A stretch of 64,000 nucleotides of DNA from Geodermatophilaceae bacterium URHB0062. Its GTDB lineage: Bacteria; Actinomycetota; Actinomycetes; Mycobacteriales; Geodermatophilaceae. The DNA lies in assembly GCA_000620185.1 (NCBI GenBank), contig KK211086.1:219301-283300 (forward strand), written 5' to 3'. The translations under genes were made by a program, and so were the position numbers. The notes under the pieces are model-generated. The model did no database searches and was not told the origin of the DNA. It saw nothing but the letters and a program-made list of their open reading frames with translations. Shown piece by piece: positions 1 through 8,064 of the stretch (position 1 is the first letter of the stretch; each line of letters begins with the position of its first letter).

Positions 1-1
1 T

Positions 2-1252
2 CGCGCCGTCCTCGTCGACGGCCTCGACGAGGGCCTGGCCGACCAGGCCGATGCGGTCGCCGACCGGCTGCGCGCCGGGCGGCCGGCCGGCGACCTGCCC
101 GCCGAGGACGTCGTCGTCCAGGTGGTGGACCCGGGTGGAGCGGTGCTCGCCGGCTCGCCACGGCTGCCGGCCCGCCGCATCTGGGCCGAGGTCCCCCGGC
201 GGACGACGGTCGTCGACGGCACCATGCCGAACAACGGCACCGACGCCCGCGTGCTGACCATGCCCGTCGGCCACGACGTCGTGTATGTCGCCGGCACGCT
301 CGAGGACGTCGAGAGCAGCACCCGGGCACTGGCGAGCTCGCTGTTCGTGGCCGTGCCGCTCACCACCGCCGTCCTCGCCGCGCTGGTCTGGTGGCTGGTC
401 GGACGGGTGCTGCGGCCGGTCGAGGCGATCCGCGCCGAGGTCGACCGGATCTCCCACCACCGCCTGGACCGGCGGGTTCCGGAGCCACCGACCGCGGACG
501 AGGTGGCGCGGCTGGCGCACACGATGAACGCGATGCTCGAGCGGCTGGCCGGGTCGGCCGAGCGCCAGCGCCGGTTCGTGGCCGACGCCGCCCACGAGCT
601 GCGCAGCCCGCTGGCCCGCATCCGGGCCGAGCTCGAGGTCGACGCCGCGCATCCCGCGTCGGCCGATCCGGCCGCCACCCACGCCTCCGTGCTCGAGCAG
701 ACCGTGGCCCTGCAACGACTCGTCGACGACCTGCTGCTCCTCGCGCGCGGCGACGCCGGTGCGCCGGACGCCGGCGCCGCTGCCGCCGTGGATCTCGACG
801 ACGTGGTCGGGCGGCTGGCCGCCGCTCGGCGCGGCAGTGGCCCGCGCATCGATGTCCGGGACGTCGCTCCCGTCCAGGTGCGTGGGCACGAGGCCCAGCT
901 GGCTCGAGCGGTCGCCAACCTCCTGGACAACGCGGTCCGGTACGCGCACACCGCGGTCACCGTGACGCTGCGGGACGACGTGGGCACCGCCGTCCTCGCC
1001 GTCGCGGACGACGGTCCCGGTGTGCCGCCCGACGCCCGCGACACCGTCTTCGAGCGGTTCACCCGGCTCGACGTCGCCCGCTCGGCCGGGGGTGGTGCTG
1101 GATTGGGGTTGGCGATCGCCCGGGAGATCGCCGCGCGGCACGGCGGAACCCTGACGCTGGCGCCCGACGGCCCGCCGGGGGCGCGGTTCGAGCTCCGCAT
1201 GGCCGTGGCCCGGGAGGAGGACGGACGAATCGCCGGATCGGAGCCTGGGTAG
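2..1252 (+). CDS. Sensor histidine kinase, 5' end outside window
   Basis: C-terminal part of a membrane sensor kinase; the reading frame is open from base 2, so the N-terminus lies upstream. The visible part has the end of an extracytoplasmic sensing region, one membrane helix around bases 330-405, a HAMP linker after it, and then a dimerisation/phosphoacceptor segment whose H-box reads AAHELRSPLARI (the His is at about base 595). The ATPase domain shows the N box (NLLDNAVRY), the G1 box (DDGPGVP) and a G2 box (GAGLGLAIA). This is the classic HisKA plus HATPase_c order of an OmpR-type partner kinase. The response regulator is expected just upstream, outside the window. The signal sensed cannot be told from the sequence. 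Confidence 0.93.
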   Translation, partial: RAVLVDGLDEGLADQADAVADRLRAGRPAGDLPAEDVVVQVVDPGGAVLAGSPRLPARRIWAEVPRRTTVVDGTMPNNGTDARVLTMPVGHDVVYVAGTLEDVESSTRALASSLFVAVPLTTAVLAALVWWLVGRVLRPVEAIRAEVDRISHHRLDRRVPEPPTADEVARLAHTMNAMLERLAGSAERQRRFVADAAHELRSPLARIRAELEVDAAHPASADPAATHASVLEQTVALQRLVDDLLLLARGDAGAPDAGAAAAVDLDDVVGRLAAARRGSGPRIDVRDVAPVQVRGHEAQLARAVANLLDNAVRYAHTAVTVTLRDDVGTAVLAVADDGPGVPPDARDTVFERFTRLDVARSAGGGAGLGLAIAREIAARHGGTLTLAPDGPPGARFELRMAVAREEDGRIAGSEPG

Positions 1253-1293
1253 GGGCTCGGCAGAAGATCCATTCCCGATCAGAGGAGCAGTCA

Positions 1294-1761
1294 GTGGCCA
1301 GCGTGCAGGAATCCGTCGACGTCGACGTCCCGATCCGCGTCGCCTACGACCAGTGGACGCAGTTCGAGAGCTTCCCCCAGTTCATGGGCGGGGTCGAGCG
1401 GATCACGCAGCTCGACGACACCCACACCCACTGGATCACCAACATCGACGGCGTCAAGCGCGAGTTCGACGCCGAGATCACCGAGCAGCACCCGGAAGAG
1501 CGCGTCGCCTGGACGAGCACCACCGGCGAGGCCAAGCACGCGGGCGTCGTCACCTTCCACCGACTGGACGACGCCAAGACCCGCGTGATGATCCAGATCG
1601 ACTGGGAGCCCGAGGGGCTGGTGGAGAAGGCCGGCGCGGCGCTGGGCTTCGACGACCGGCAGGTCAAGGCCGACGCCAAGAAGTTCAAGGAGTTCATCGA
1701 GAGCCGCGGCAGCGAGACCGGCGCCTGGCGCGGCGACGTCTCCCGTCCTGACCAGCCGTGA
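1294..1761 (+). CDS. SRPBCC (START-like) polyketide cyclase/dehydrase family protein
   Basis: A 155-residue soluble protein beginning VASVQESVDVDVPIRVAYDQ, the typical first strand and helix of SRPBCC ligand-binding folds (Polyketide_cyc2-type). The motif WTQFESFPQFMGGV and the later VTFHRLDD belong to the actinobacterial cyclase/dehydrase group. The C-terminal helix is rich in Lys and Glu. The start is GTG at 1294, set by the GAGGAG ribosome site six bases before it; longer in-frame extensions run back through the kinase gene and are not credible. A strong terminator-like hairpin follows. The ligand is unknown; these proteins are often annotated only by fold. Confidence 0.85.
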   Translation: MASVQESVDVDVPIRVAYDQWTQFESFPQFMGGVERITQLDDTHTHWITNIDGVKREFDAEITEQHPEERVAWTSTTGEAKHAGVVTFHRLDDAKTRVMIQIDWEPEGLVEKAGAALGFDDRQVKADAKKFKEFIESRGSETGAWRGDVSRPDQP

Positions 1762-1781
1762 CCTGATCGAAGGACGCCGAC

Positions 1782-1814
1782 GGCGCCCGCTCCCGGAACT
1801 CGGGGGCGGGCGCC
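1782..1814 (+). terminator. Terminator-like hairpin after the SRPBCC gene
   Basis: A 13-base-pair stem (GGCGCCCGCTCCC against GGGGGCGGGCGCC, one G-T pair) with a seven-base loop, 20 bases after the stop codon. There is no U tract, as is usual in very G+C-rich actinobacteria. Confidence 0.7.
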
Positions 1815-1849
1815 GCGCTCATGAGTGACATCACCCCGTCGAGTGATGG

Positions 1850-1936
1850 TTCTTCGGTGAGTTATCAAGTTGACCTACGTTCCGTCGGAATAGGATGGCA
1901 TGCACCTGACTTGATACGGGTGTATCCACCGAAGAA
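1850..1936 (+). promoter_or_regulatory. Nested inverted-repeat leader upstream of the 48-residue gene
   Basis: Two pairs of arms are nested: TTCTTCGGTG (1850-1859) pairs with CACCGAAGAA (1927-1936), and TATCAAGT (1863-1870) pairs with ACTTGATA (1909-1916). Inside them sits a short palindrome, TTCCG-T-CGGAA (1880-1890). The region is visibly richer in A+T than its surroundings and ends 19 bases before the ATG at 1956. It could be a structured 5' leader RNA or a multi-site operator; the sequence alone does not decide. A TTGACC-like -35 box lies inside it at about 1870. Confidence 0.5.
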
Positions 1937-1955
1937 GCGATGAAAGGCACTTGAG

Positions 1956-2102
1956 ATGAGCAGCGTGACGTCCAGCTGGAAGCAGCGTCGTGCGGCGGCG
2001 CGTACGCGGCGGGCGCTCGACCAGGCCCTCGCCCGTACCAGCAGCCCGGCGATGCGCGACGAGCTCCTGACTATGGCGAACAACGAGTTCCTCCTCCGCT
2101 GA
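1956..2102 (+). CDS. Conserved small basic protein, 48 residues
   Basis: Begins MSSVTSSWKQRRAAARTRRA and ends MANNEFLLR. The first half is strongly basic (seven Arg and one Lys in residues 8-24); the second half is a mixed helix (ALARTSSPAMRDELLTMAN). The codons have the G+C-rich third positions of this genome, AAAGG sits eight bases before the ATG, and a good hairpin terminator follows, so the gene stands alone as one transcription unit. I recognise this kind of short Arg-rich protein from related actinobacteria but know no function. Its long structured leader suggests tight control. Confidence 0.7.
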   Translation: MSSVTSSWKQRRAAARTRRALDQALARTSSPAMRDELLTMANNEFLLR

Positions 2103-2136
2103 TCCGGCGCCGCCGTTCCGGCGCCCGGACTCCCCC

Positions 2137-2168
2137 CGACCCCGGTTCCCTTGTGGTGGCCGGGGTCG
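2137..2168 (+). terminator. Terminator hairpin after the small basic protein gene
   Basis: A perfect nine-base-pair stem, CGACCCCGG with CCGGGGTCG, and a 14-base loop, 34 bases after the stop codon at 2102. No U tract. Confidence 0.65.
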
Positions 2169-2398
2169 TGTGCTGTTCGGAAAAGCCGCAGGTGACGGCT
2201 GGTTGCGGTGAGCTGTCATGCTGTTGCCGTGCGTGGCGGCCAGGGCGCGGGTTCACTCCTTCGGGTCGACGGACTCAGGCGGACGTCCGTGGCTGCCGAT
2301 GCAGCAGGCGTGACCATCCCCGGGGCGACCGCCGCCTCCGGCCGATCCGCCTCGTCGCGGATGCCGGAGCGGGGTGCCGCGCACCCGGGAGACCGGCG

Positions 2399-4465
2399 AT
2401 GACGGCAGCCCCGTCCACCGAGGCGCGCGAGACCTCGGGCGCCACGACGGGCGGCCTGCTGCGGTACGTCCGTCGGGAGGGCGGTGACCAGGCCGTCGCG
2501 CGGATGCTCGAGATCTCCGACGTGCCCTACACCGCCGAACAGCTCGACGACCAGTCCCTGTGGTGGAGCTACGACACCCGCATCCGGCTGTTCGCCGCGG
2601 CGACCGAGGTGCTCGACGACCCCCGGACGATGTTCAAGGTCGGCGCGTCGGCGCTGCACAGCGGACTGGCGCACTCGCTGGTCCTGCTGCTGCGGGCCAT
2701 GGGCTCGCCGCGCACGGTGTTCCAGCGTCTACCGCGGGCCGTCGCGAAGTTCACGACCACGTCGACGATGGAGATCGTCGAGTCCGGGGCCGTCTCGGCG
2801 ACCATCCGGTACACGCTGCATCCCGGTTACCCCCACTCGCGGCTCGACTGCGAGTACGCGCAGGGCCTCATCACCACCGTGCCGACGGTCTTCGGCCTGC
2901 CGCCGGCGCGGATCGAGCACGACGAGTGCGAGTCCGACGGTCACCAGGCCTGCATCTACCGCCTGAGCTGGGACCGGCGGTCGTTGCTGCGCCGCCGGCG
3001 CAAGGACGACGCGGCGGACGACCCCGAGCTCACCGCGCTGCGGGGCCAGCTGCGCATCCTGCAGTCGGCCGCGACCGACCTGGTGGGCAGCGACGACCTG
3101 GAGACCGCGCTGCAGCGCATCGTCGCCCGTGCCGCCGAGTCCGTGCTCGCCCCGGCCTACCTGCTGGCGGTGTCGGCCCCGGGTGACGGACCGCCGCTGG
3201 TGCACAGCGCCGGGCTGCCGACCGCGGAGGTCCCGGCCCTGGCCGAGACGCTGCTCGCCGGCGGGGACCTCGGCCCCGGGGCCGTGGTCGTCGACGTCGC
3301 CTCGGCGCGCCGGTCGCACGGCCGCCTGGCCGCCCTCTACCGCCCCGGCGACGGGGCGATGGGCGACGAGGCCGCCATGCTCGCCGCGTACGCGGGCCAC
3401 GCCGCGGCCGCGCTCGACCTGCTGATCGCGCTGGAGGACTCCCGCCAGGAGGCCGATCGCGCCAGCGCGCTGCTCTCTCTGGCGCACGAGCTGTCCACCG
3501 CGGACGGCGCCACCGCCGTGTGCGCCGTCGTCACCGAAGCGCTGCCGCGGATCGTGGGCTGCACGAGCGCCGGCGTGCTGCTGTGGGACGCGGCGACCGC
3601 CCGCCTCACCAGCCAGTCATCGATCGGGCTCACCGATGACGGGCACGAGTTCATGCTCGGATCGCCGCTGAGCCCCGAGGACACCCCCGAGCTCCTGGGC
3701 ATGCTGAGCGACCGGGAGCCGCGGATCTTCAGCACGCGGGACAGCAGCTCGGCCCTGCACCGGCTGCTCACGGCGACCGGCCTCTCCGACGTCGTCGCCG
3801 TCCCGCTGCAGTCGGGTGGCACCTTCCTCGGCGTCGCGACCGCGAGCTGGCGCGCCGGCGAGGCGCCCGCGTCCCTGGCCGGTGACGTCCTCGCGCGGCT
3901 GCGCGGTGTCGGCGACCAGGCGTCGACCGCGCTGGAGAACGCGCGGCTGCTGGAGACCGTCCGGCACCAGGCCTCCCACGACCCCCTCACCGGGCTGCCC
4001 AACCGGGTGCTCTTCCTCGAGCGCCTCGAGCGCGCCCTCCTGGGCAGCGCGCGCCACGCGCAGGTGGCGGTCCTCTACTGCGACCTCGACCGGTTCAAGC
4101 AGGTCAACGACTCGTACGGCCACGCGGCGGGCGACGAGTTGCTGCGGCAGGTGGCCGCCCGGTTGAGCGGTGCCGTGCGCCCCGGCGACACAGTCGCCCG
4201 GCTCAGCGGCGACGAGTTCGCCATGATCCTGCCGGGACTGGCCGGTCGCGCGGAGGCCGACCGGGTCGTGGACCGCGTCCTGGCCTCCTTCGCCGAGCGC
4301 TTCCGCATCGAGGGCCGGGACGTCGCCATGGCCACCAGCGTGGGCGTGGCCATGCACACGGGCGTGGAGACGGCCGCCGAGCAGTTGCTGCGCGAGGCCG
4401 ACGCGGCGATGTACCGGCACAAGCAGGGCAGCGGCCGCCGCACCTCCGACGTCCCCGGAACCTGA
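2399..4465 (+). CDS. Diguanylate cyclase with N-terminal sensory and GAF domains
   Basis: A 688-residue soluble protein. Residues 1-190 form a helical sensory domain; the stretch near residues 165-190 (YAQGLITTVPTVFG, DECESDGHQACIYRL) resembles the C-terminal part of V4R/haem-NO-binding-like domains. A GAF-like region follows (roughly 220-505), then a GGDEF domain from about residue 520, with DPLTGLPNR at its start. The signature is SGDEF instead of GGDEF; the upstream RPGD fits the RxxD product-inhibition site. SGDEF variants can be active, so c-di-GMP synthesis is likely but not certain. The start at 2399 (ATG) has GGGAG eight bases upstream; longer starts lack this. There is no membrane segment. 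Confidence 0.85.
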   Translation: MTAAPSTEARETSGATTGGLLRYVRREGGDQAVARMLEISDVPYTAEQLDDQSLWWSYDTRIRLFAAATEVLDDPRTMFKVGASALHSGLAHSLVLLLRAMGSPRTVFQRLPRAVAKFTTTSTMEIVESGAVSATIRYTLHPGYPHSRLDCEYAQGLITTVPTVFGLPPARIEHDECESDGHQACIYRLSWDRRSLLRRRRKDDAADDPELTALRGQLRILQSAATDLVGSDDLETALQRIVARAAESVLAPAYLLAVSAPGDGPPLVHSAGLPTAEVPALAETLLAGGDLGPGAVVVDVASARRSHGRLAALYRPGDGAMGDEAAMLAAYAGHAAAALDLLIALEDSRQEADRASALLSLAHELSTADGATAVCAVVTEALPRIVGCTSAGVLLWDAATARLTSQSSIGLTDDGHEFMLGSPLSPEDTPELLGMLSDREPRIFSTRDSSSALHRLLTATGLSDVVAVPLQSGGTFLGVATASWRAGEAPASLAGDVLARLRGVGDQASTALENARLLETVRHQASHDPLTGLPNRVLFLERLERALLGSARHAQVAVLYCDLDRFKQVNDSYGHAAGDELLRQVAARLSGAVRPGDTVARLSGDEFAMILPGLAGRAEADRVVDRVLASFAERFRIEGRDVAMATSVGVAMHTGVETAAEQLLREADAAMYRHKQGSGRRTSDVPGT

Positions 4466-4471
4466 CCGGGC

Positions 4472-5302
4472 TCAGTCCCGCAGCCGGGCCCTCAGCCTCG
4501 CCCGGTCATCCGGTCCGAAGCCGTGCGCGTCCAGCCAGCCGACCGGACCGCCGAACCGCTCGTCGAGCACGGTGAGTAGGCGGTCCATCGTGTCCGCGCG
4601 CGGCGTGTGGCTGGCGACGTCCCGGCGCTCCATGTCCTCGGCGTAGGTCGGTGACGCCGCGAGCTTGGCGACCAGCGCCTCGATGACGTCGGCGGTCATG
4701 GCGTAGTCCCGCACGATCTCCTCGTGCGCGACGCCGGCCACGGCCAGCGCCAGTGCGACCACCACTCCGGTGCGGTCCTTGCCGGCCGCGCAGTGCACCA
4801 CGCTGGCGCCGTCCCCCGGCTCGGCGAGTGCGCGCAGGGCGTCCACCACGGCGTCGCCCCGGTCGGCGAGGTAGCCGAGGTAGGAGCGGACCGCGGGCGG
4901 CTCGTCCTGGTCGTGTGTGGCCGTCTGCCGGGGCAGCAGTGACTCGCCCCACGCCTCGGGCAGGTCCAGCGGCTCGTCCTCCTCGACCGCGAAGACGTCG
5001 GTGTGATGGCCGCGCTCCGGGAGCAGGGTGAAGTGGCGGTGGGTGACCTCGGGGACGTCGCGGAGCGGGCCGCGGCCCTCGAGCAGGATCTCGGCCGTCG
5101 TCCGCAGGTCGATCACCTCGCGCAGCCCGATCTCCCCGACCAGCCGGCGGACGTCGTCGTCGCTGAGGGTCTGCAGGTTGTCGCTGCGCAGGATGCGGCC
5201 GGACACCGTCCGGCCCCCGTCGGTGGTCGGCAGATCGCCGAGGTCGCGCGTGTTCGTCGTCCCGTCGAGCCGCACCCAGCGGCCGGTGCGCGTGGAGGTC
5301 AC
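4472..5302 (-). CDS. Tyrosine/serine protein phosphatase, MptpB-like
   Basis: A 276-residue protein starting VTSTRTGRWVRLDGTTNTRD. The N-terminal NTRDLGDLPTTDGG and RSDNLQTLSDDD segments and the P-loop HCAAGKDRTG (CX5R nucleophile loop near residue 170) define the Y_phosphatase3 family, whose best-known member is M. tuberculosis PtpB. Members remove phosphate from Tyr (and some Ser/Thr or phosphoinositides). No signal peptide is evident. The gene ends 6 bases from the 3' end of the convergent GGDEF gene. A much longer open frame continues upstream across the next gene, but the conserved family N-terminus and GTG at 5302 set the start. Confidence 0.88.
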   Translation of the reverse strand: MTSTRTGRWVRLDGTTNTRDLGDLPTTDGGRTVSGRILRSDNLQTLSDDDVRRLVGEIGLREVIDLRTTAEILLEGRGPLRDVPEVTHRHFTLLPERGHHTDVFAVEEDEPLDLPEAWGESLLPRQTATHDQDEPPAVRSYLGYLADRGDAVVDALRALAEPGDGASVVHCAAGKDRTGVVVALALAVAGVAHEEIVRDYAMTADVIEALVAKLAASPTYAEDMERRDVASHTPRADTMDRLLTVLDERFGGPVGWLDAHGFGPDDRARLRARLRD

Positions 5303-5353
5303 GGCCCCGACGGTACGTGCCGGGCTGTCGGTACCCGACGCTACGTTCCCGTC

Positions 5354-5746
5354 GTGGGCCGGCCGAGAACCCTGACGGACATCGAGTCCGCGCTGCGGGC
5401 GTCCTGGGGCGTCGACGTCTGCGAGGACCCTGCCGACGTCCCGCACTGGTCGCCGGCCTTCCCCGCCGTCGGGCAGTGCGGCCCGACCGCGCTCGTCCTG
5501 CACGACCTGCTCGGTGGTGACCTCGTCGTGGCCGGGGTGACCGCTGCCGACGGCACGCCGCGCGGCTACCACTGGTGGAACCGGTTGCCCGGCGGCGAGG
5601 AGGTCGACCTCACGCGGGAGCAGTTCAGGGACGGCGAGGTCGTCGGGCCCGGCCGCGTGCTCGCCCGACCGGACGGTCCCATGAAGCGCGGGGAGGAGCA
5701 GTACCTGACGCTGCGGGCCCGGGTTCTGGCAGCGCTGGATGGCTAG
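5354..5746 (+). CDS. YunG-like protein with a Cys-His-Asp thiol fold
   Basis: A 130-residue protein that matches the YunG family layout: QCGPTALVLHDLLGGDL with a conserved Cys, YHWWNRLPGG with a conserved His, and EVDLTREQF with a conserved Asp. Order and spacing look like a papain/transglutaminase-type Cys-His-Asp arrangement, but no activity is established for the family. The start is GTG at 5354. A TACGTT box at 5342-5347, six bases before it, suggests a leaderless mRNA. The stop overlaps the stop of the convergent downstream gene by four bases. Confidence 0.75.
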   Translation: MGRPRTLTDIESALRASWGVDVCEDPADVPHWSPAFPAVGQCGPTALVLHDLLGGDLVVAGVTAADGTPRGYHWWNRLPGGEEVDLTREQFRDGEVVGPGRVLARPDGPMKRGEEQYLTLRARVLAALDG

Positions 5747-6624
5747 CCCCGGAGCAGGCCCGCGCAGACGTCGACGAGCCGGGCACGCAGGACGGCGGCG
5801 CGGGCCGACAGCGCCCGCTGCCGGGCCACGTACTCCGCCTTGCCGGCCGGCGTCTCCACCGCGACGGCGGGCTCGCCGTACGAGGTCAGGTCGTAGGGCG
5901 CCGCCTGCATGTCCAGCAGCCGCACGTCGCGGGCGAGTTCGAAGCAGTCCAGCGCCAGGTCGCCCGGCACGGCGGGCCCCAGCTTGAGCGCCCATTTGTG
6001 GCAGTCCATCGACGCGTGCAGGCACCCCGGCTGCTCGAGGTCGGGCTGGGTCGACCGGGTGGGCTGCTCTCGGTTGAGCGGCGCGGCCGCCGGCGTGAAG
6101 AACCGGAAGGCGTCGTAGTGGGTGCACCGGATCGGATGCGCCTCGACGACCGCGTCCGTGCCGGCTTGACCCAGCCTCAGGGGGAGTTCGTGTCGGTGGC
6201 GCTCCTGGCGGTAGACCATCGCCCACTCGTGCAGGCCGAAGCAGCCGGTGAACGCGGGGCGGGACGCCGTTGCCGACAGCAGCCGGTGCACGAAGGCGAC
6301 CGTGTCCCTGCGGTCGGTCAGGAACGCCTCGACGTCCAGCCCCACGCGGCCGTCGGCGTCCTCGGCGTACCAGCGCCAGGCCGTGTGGGGCGCGGGCCCG
6401 CCCGCGGACGGCTCGAGGGTGACGCCCGCACCCGGGTGCCATCGGCGCAGCAGGGACGGGCGGGTGTTGTAGTACTCGAAGAGGAAGTCCTCGATCGCGT
6501 GCCGCTCGCCCCGCGCCCGCCGGGCACGGTGTCCCGCCGTCAGCCGGTCGGCCCGTTCCGCGTGCTCCGCCGCGAGCGCCGCCCACGTCTCCGGGGCCAG
6601 CAGGTCGGGGGAGGCGGTGCGCAC
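5743..6624 (-). CDS. Conserved actinobacterial protein, annotated as 3-methyladenine DNA glycosylase
   Basis: A 293-residue protein with the hallmark segments FGLHEWAMVYR (near residue 133), HPIRCTHYDAFRFFTP, and CLHASMDCHKWALKLGP. Proteins with these motifs are common in actinobacteria and carry the database name 3-methyladenine DNA glycosylase; I know of no direct test, and the family does not look like Tag or AlkA. The many invariant His, Cys and Trp residues suggest a metal or catalytic site. The start is GTG at 6624. TACCCT on the minus strand (6636-6631) lies six bases upstream, so the mRNA is probably leaderless. Confidence 0.65.
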   Translation of the reverse strand: MRTASPDLLAPETWAALAAEHAERADRLTAGHRARRARGERHAIEDFLFEYYNTRPSLLRRWHPGAGVTLEPSAGGPAPHTAWRWYAEDADGRVGLDVEAFLTDRRDTVAFVHRLLSATASRPAFTGCFGLHEWAMVYRQERHRHELPLRLGQAGTDAVVEAHPIRCTHYDAFRFFTPAAAPLNREQPTRSTQPDLEQPGCLHASMDCHKWALKLGPAVPGDLALDCFELARDVRLLDMQAAPYDLTSYGEPAVAVETPAGKAEYVARQRALSARAAVLRARLVDVCAGLLRG

Positions 6625-6683
6625 CCGACCAGGGTAGGAGGGCCGTCTGCCCGGGACGGCGCCGGTGAGCTCCGGTCAGGTCG

Positions 6684-7439
6684 TCAGTGAGCGCTCCACC
6701 CGCCGTCCATCACCAGCGAGGTGCCGGTGACCGACGTCGCGGCCGGGGAGCAGAGGAACGCCACCGCTTCGGCGACCTCCGCGGGCTCGATCAACCGCTT
6801 GATGGCGGCCGGCGCGAGCATGACCCGCTCGACCACCTCGTCCTCGGACAACCCGTGCGCCTTGGCCTGGTCGGCGATCTGGCCCTCCACCAGGGGCGTG
6901 CGCACGTAGGCGGGGTTGACGCAGTTGGAGGTGACGCCGTGCTCGGCGCCCTCGACCGCGATGACCTTCGACAGGCCTTCCAGACCGTGCTTGGCCGTCA
7001 CGTACGCCGACTTGTACGCCGAGGCGCGCAGCCCGTGGATGGAGCTGATGTTCACGACCCGGCCCCAGCCCCGCTCGTACATGTGCGGCAGGGCACCGCG
7101 GACCAGCCGGAAAGGGGCCTCGAGCATCAGCCGCAGGATGTAGGAGAACCGGTCGACCGGGAACTCGTGCAGCGGCGCCACGTGCTGCAGCCCCGCGTTG
7201 TTGACCAGGATGTCGACGTCGAGGTCGAGGGCGTCCACGGCGTCCAGATCGGACAGGTCGACGGCGACGGCGGTGCCGCCGACGGACTCGGCGACCGCCT
7301 TCGCGGCCTCGGCGTCGCGGTCGACGACGACCACGTGGGCACCGGCCTCGCCCAGCCTGAGGGCGCATGCCCGGCCGATGCCGGATGCACCCCCGGTGAT
7401 GAGTGCGCGTCGACCGGACAGGGGTGCGGGGTCAGCCAT
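6684..7439 (-). CDS. Short-chain dehydrogenase, 3-hydroxybutyrate dehydrogenase type
   Basis: A 251-residue SDR. The N-terminus has the NAD-binding TGGASGIGRA loop, then DILVNNAG (NNAG), the catalytic NISSIHG Ser, YVTAKHG Tyr/Lys (YxxxK) and VNPAYVRTPLV. The VNPAYVRTPLV, IKRLIEP and GTSLVMDGGW segments match D-3-hydroxybutyrate dehydrogenase (BdhA/HbdH), which interconverts 3-hydroxybutyrate and acetoacetate with NAD. The start is ATG at 7439 with TAACGT (7452-7447) seven bases upstream, so leaderless transcription is likely. A nearby fatty-acid gene (FadE5-like) fits ketone-body or polyhydroxybutyrate metabolism. Substrate assignment within SDRs is tentative. Confidence 0.8.
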   Translation of the reverse strand: MADPAPLSGRRALITGGASGIGRACALRLGEAGAHVVVVDRDAEAAKAVAESVGGTAVAVDLSDLDAVDALDLDVDILVNNAGLQHVAPLHEFPVDRFSYILRLMLEAPFRLVRGALPHMYERGWGRVVNISSIHGLRASAYKSAYVTAKHGLEGLSKVIAVEGAEHGVTSNCVNPAYVRTPLVEGQIADQAKAHGLSEDEVVERVMLAPAAIKRLIEPAEVAEAVAFLCSPAATSVTGTSLVMDGGWSAH

Positions 7440-7525
7440 GCCCTCGACGTTATGCCGCCGACGTCCTGACCGCGCAACCGGACGGTCTCCCCGCGACGGC
7501 TGCCGCGGGGACACCGTCCTGCGGT

Positions 7526-7693
7526 TCAGTCGGGTTCGTTGCCCGGGCGCATGACGCCGTCGTCGCGCTGGGCGTCGTCATCCGTGGTGAGCGTCGCGTC
7601 GCCCTCGGGTGCCTCGTCGGTCTGCTTCTCGGCCACCGGGCCGTCGGAGGTGTCCGGGGACTCGCCGTAGCCCGTCGGATCGGACTCGCTCAT
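7526..7693 (-). CDS. Small acidic disordered protein, 55 residues
   Basis: Begins MSESDPTGYGESPDTSDG and ends DDGVMRPGNEPD. Composition is Asp/Glu/Pro/Gly/Ser-rich with no hydrophobic core, so it is probably disordered. It is real by context: its ATG overlaps the stop of the upstream acidic gene (bases 7690-7693, ATGA), meaning translational coupling, and its third codon positions are G/C. No function recognised. Confidence 0.6.
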   Translation of the reverse strand: MSESDPTGYGESPDTSDGPVAEKQTDEAPEGDATLTTDDDAQRDDGVMRPGNEPD

Positions 7694-7941
7694 GCGTCGC
7701 TCCCGCCTGATCGTTGCGTGGGGCTCGAGACCTCGCCCGAGGCGCCGGCCCGCGTGCCCCGGGCGACGTCGCTGTCCGCGCCCGCGGGCAGGTCGTCACC
7801 CTGGGCGGCGTCCCGTTCGAGCGCCTCGTCCCGGGTGAGGGGCACGTCATCGAACGACGAGCCCGTGTCGGCGTTGTCGCCGCTGGCCGACGACGTGGGG
7901 ATGTCCTGCTGGATCCGGTCGCTGCCCGGTGGGTCGGTCAT
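7690..7941 (-). CDS. Small acidic disordered protein, 83 residues
   Basis: Begins MTDPPGSDRIQQDIPTSSAS. It is rich in Asp, Ser, Gly and Ala, with a central charged stretch (VPLTRDEALERDAAQGDD). The start is ATG at 7941, preceded by a near-perfect AGGAGG ribosome site; 12 further in-frame upstream residues lack such a site. It is followed by a second acidic gene coupled through an ATGA overlap. Similar short acidic proteins recur elsewhere in this window (10745, 15376). Function unknown. Confidence 0.65.
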   Translation of the reverse strand: MTDPPGSDRIQQDIPTSSASGDNADTGSSFDDVPLTRDEALERDAAQGDDLPAGADSDVARGTRAGASGEVSSPTQRSGGSDA

Positions 7942-8064
7942 GTCGGTCCTCCTGTCCTGGGTGGTCCGCCCAGGCATGCCCGCCGTCCCGGTCCGGAAAC
8001 GACGACGGCCGCCTCCACGACGATGGGGAAGCGGCCGCCGGGTCAGGCAGGTCGATGCCAGCTG

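Noticed and set aside
4472..6586. A 704-codon frame that would fuse a protein to the tyrosine phosphatase
   Set aside because: The upstream part is out of frame with, and lies over, two recognisable genes (YunG-like and the glycosylase-like gene); the phosphatase family N-terminus begins at 5302.
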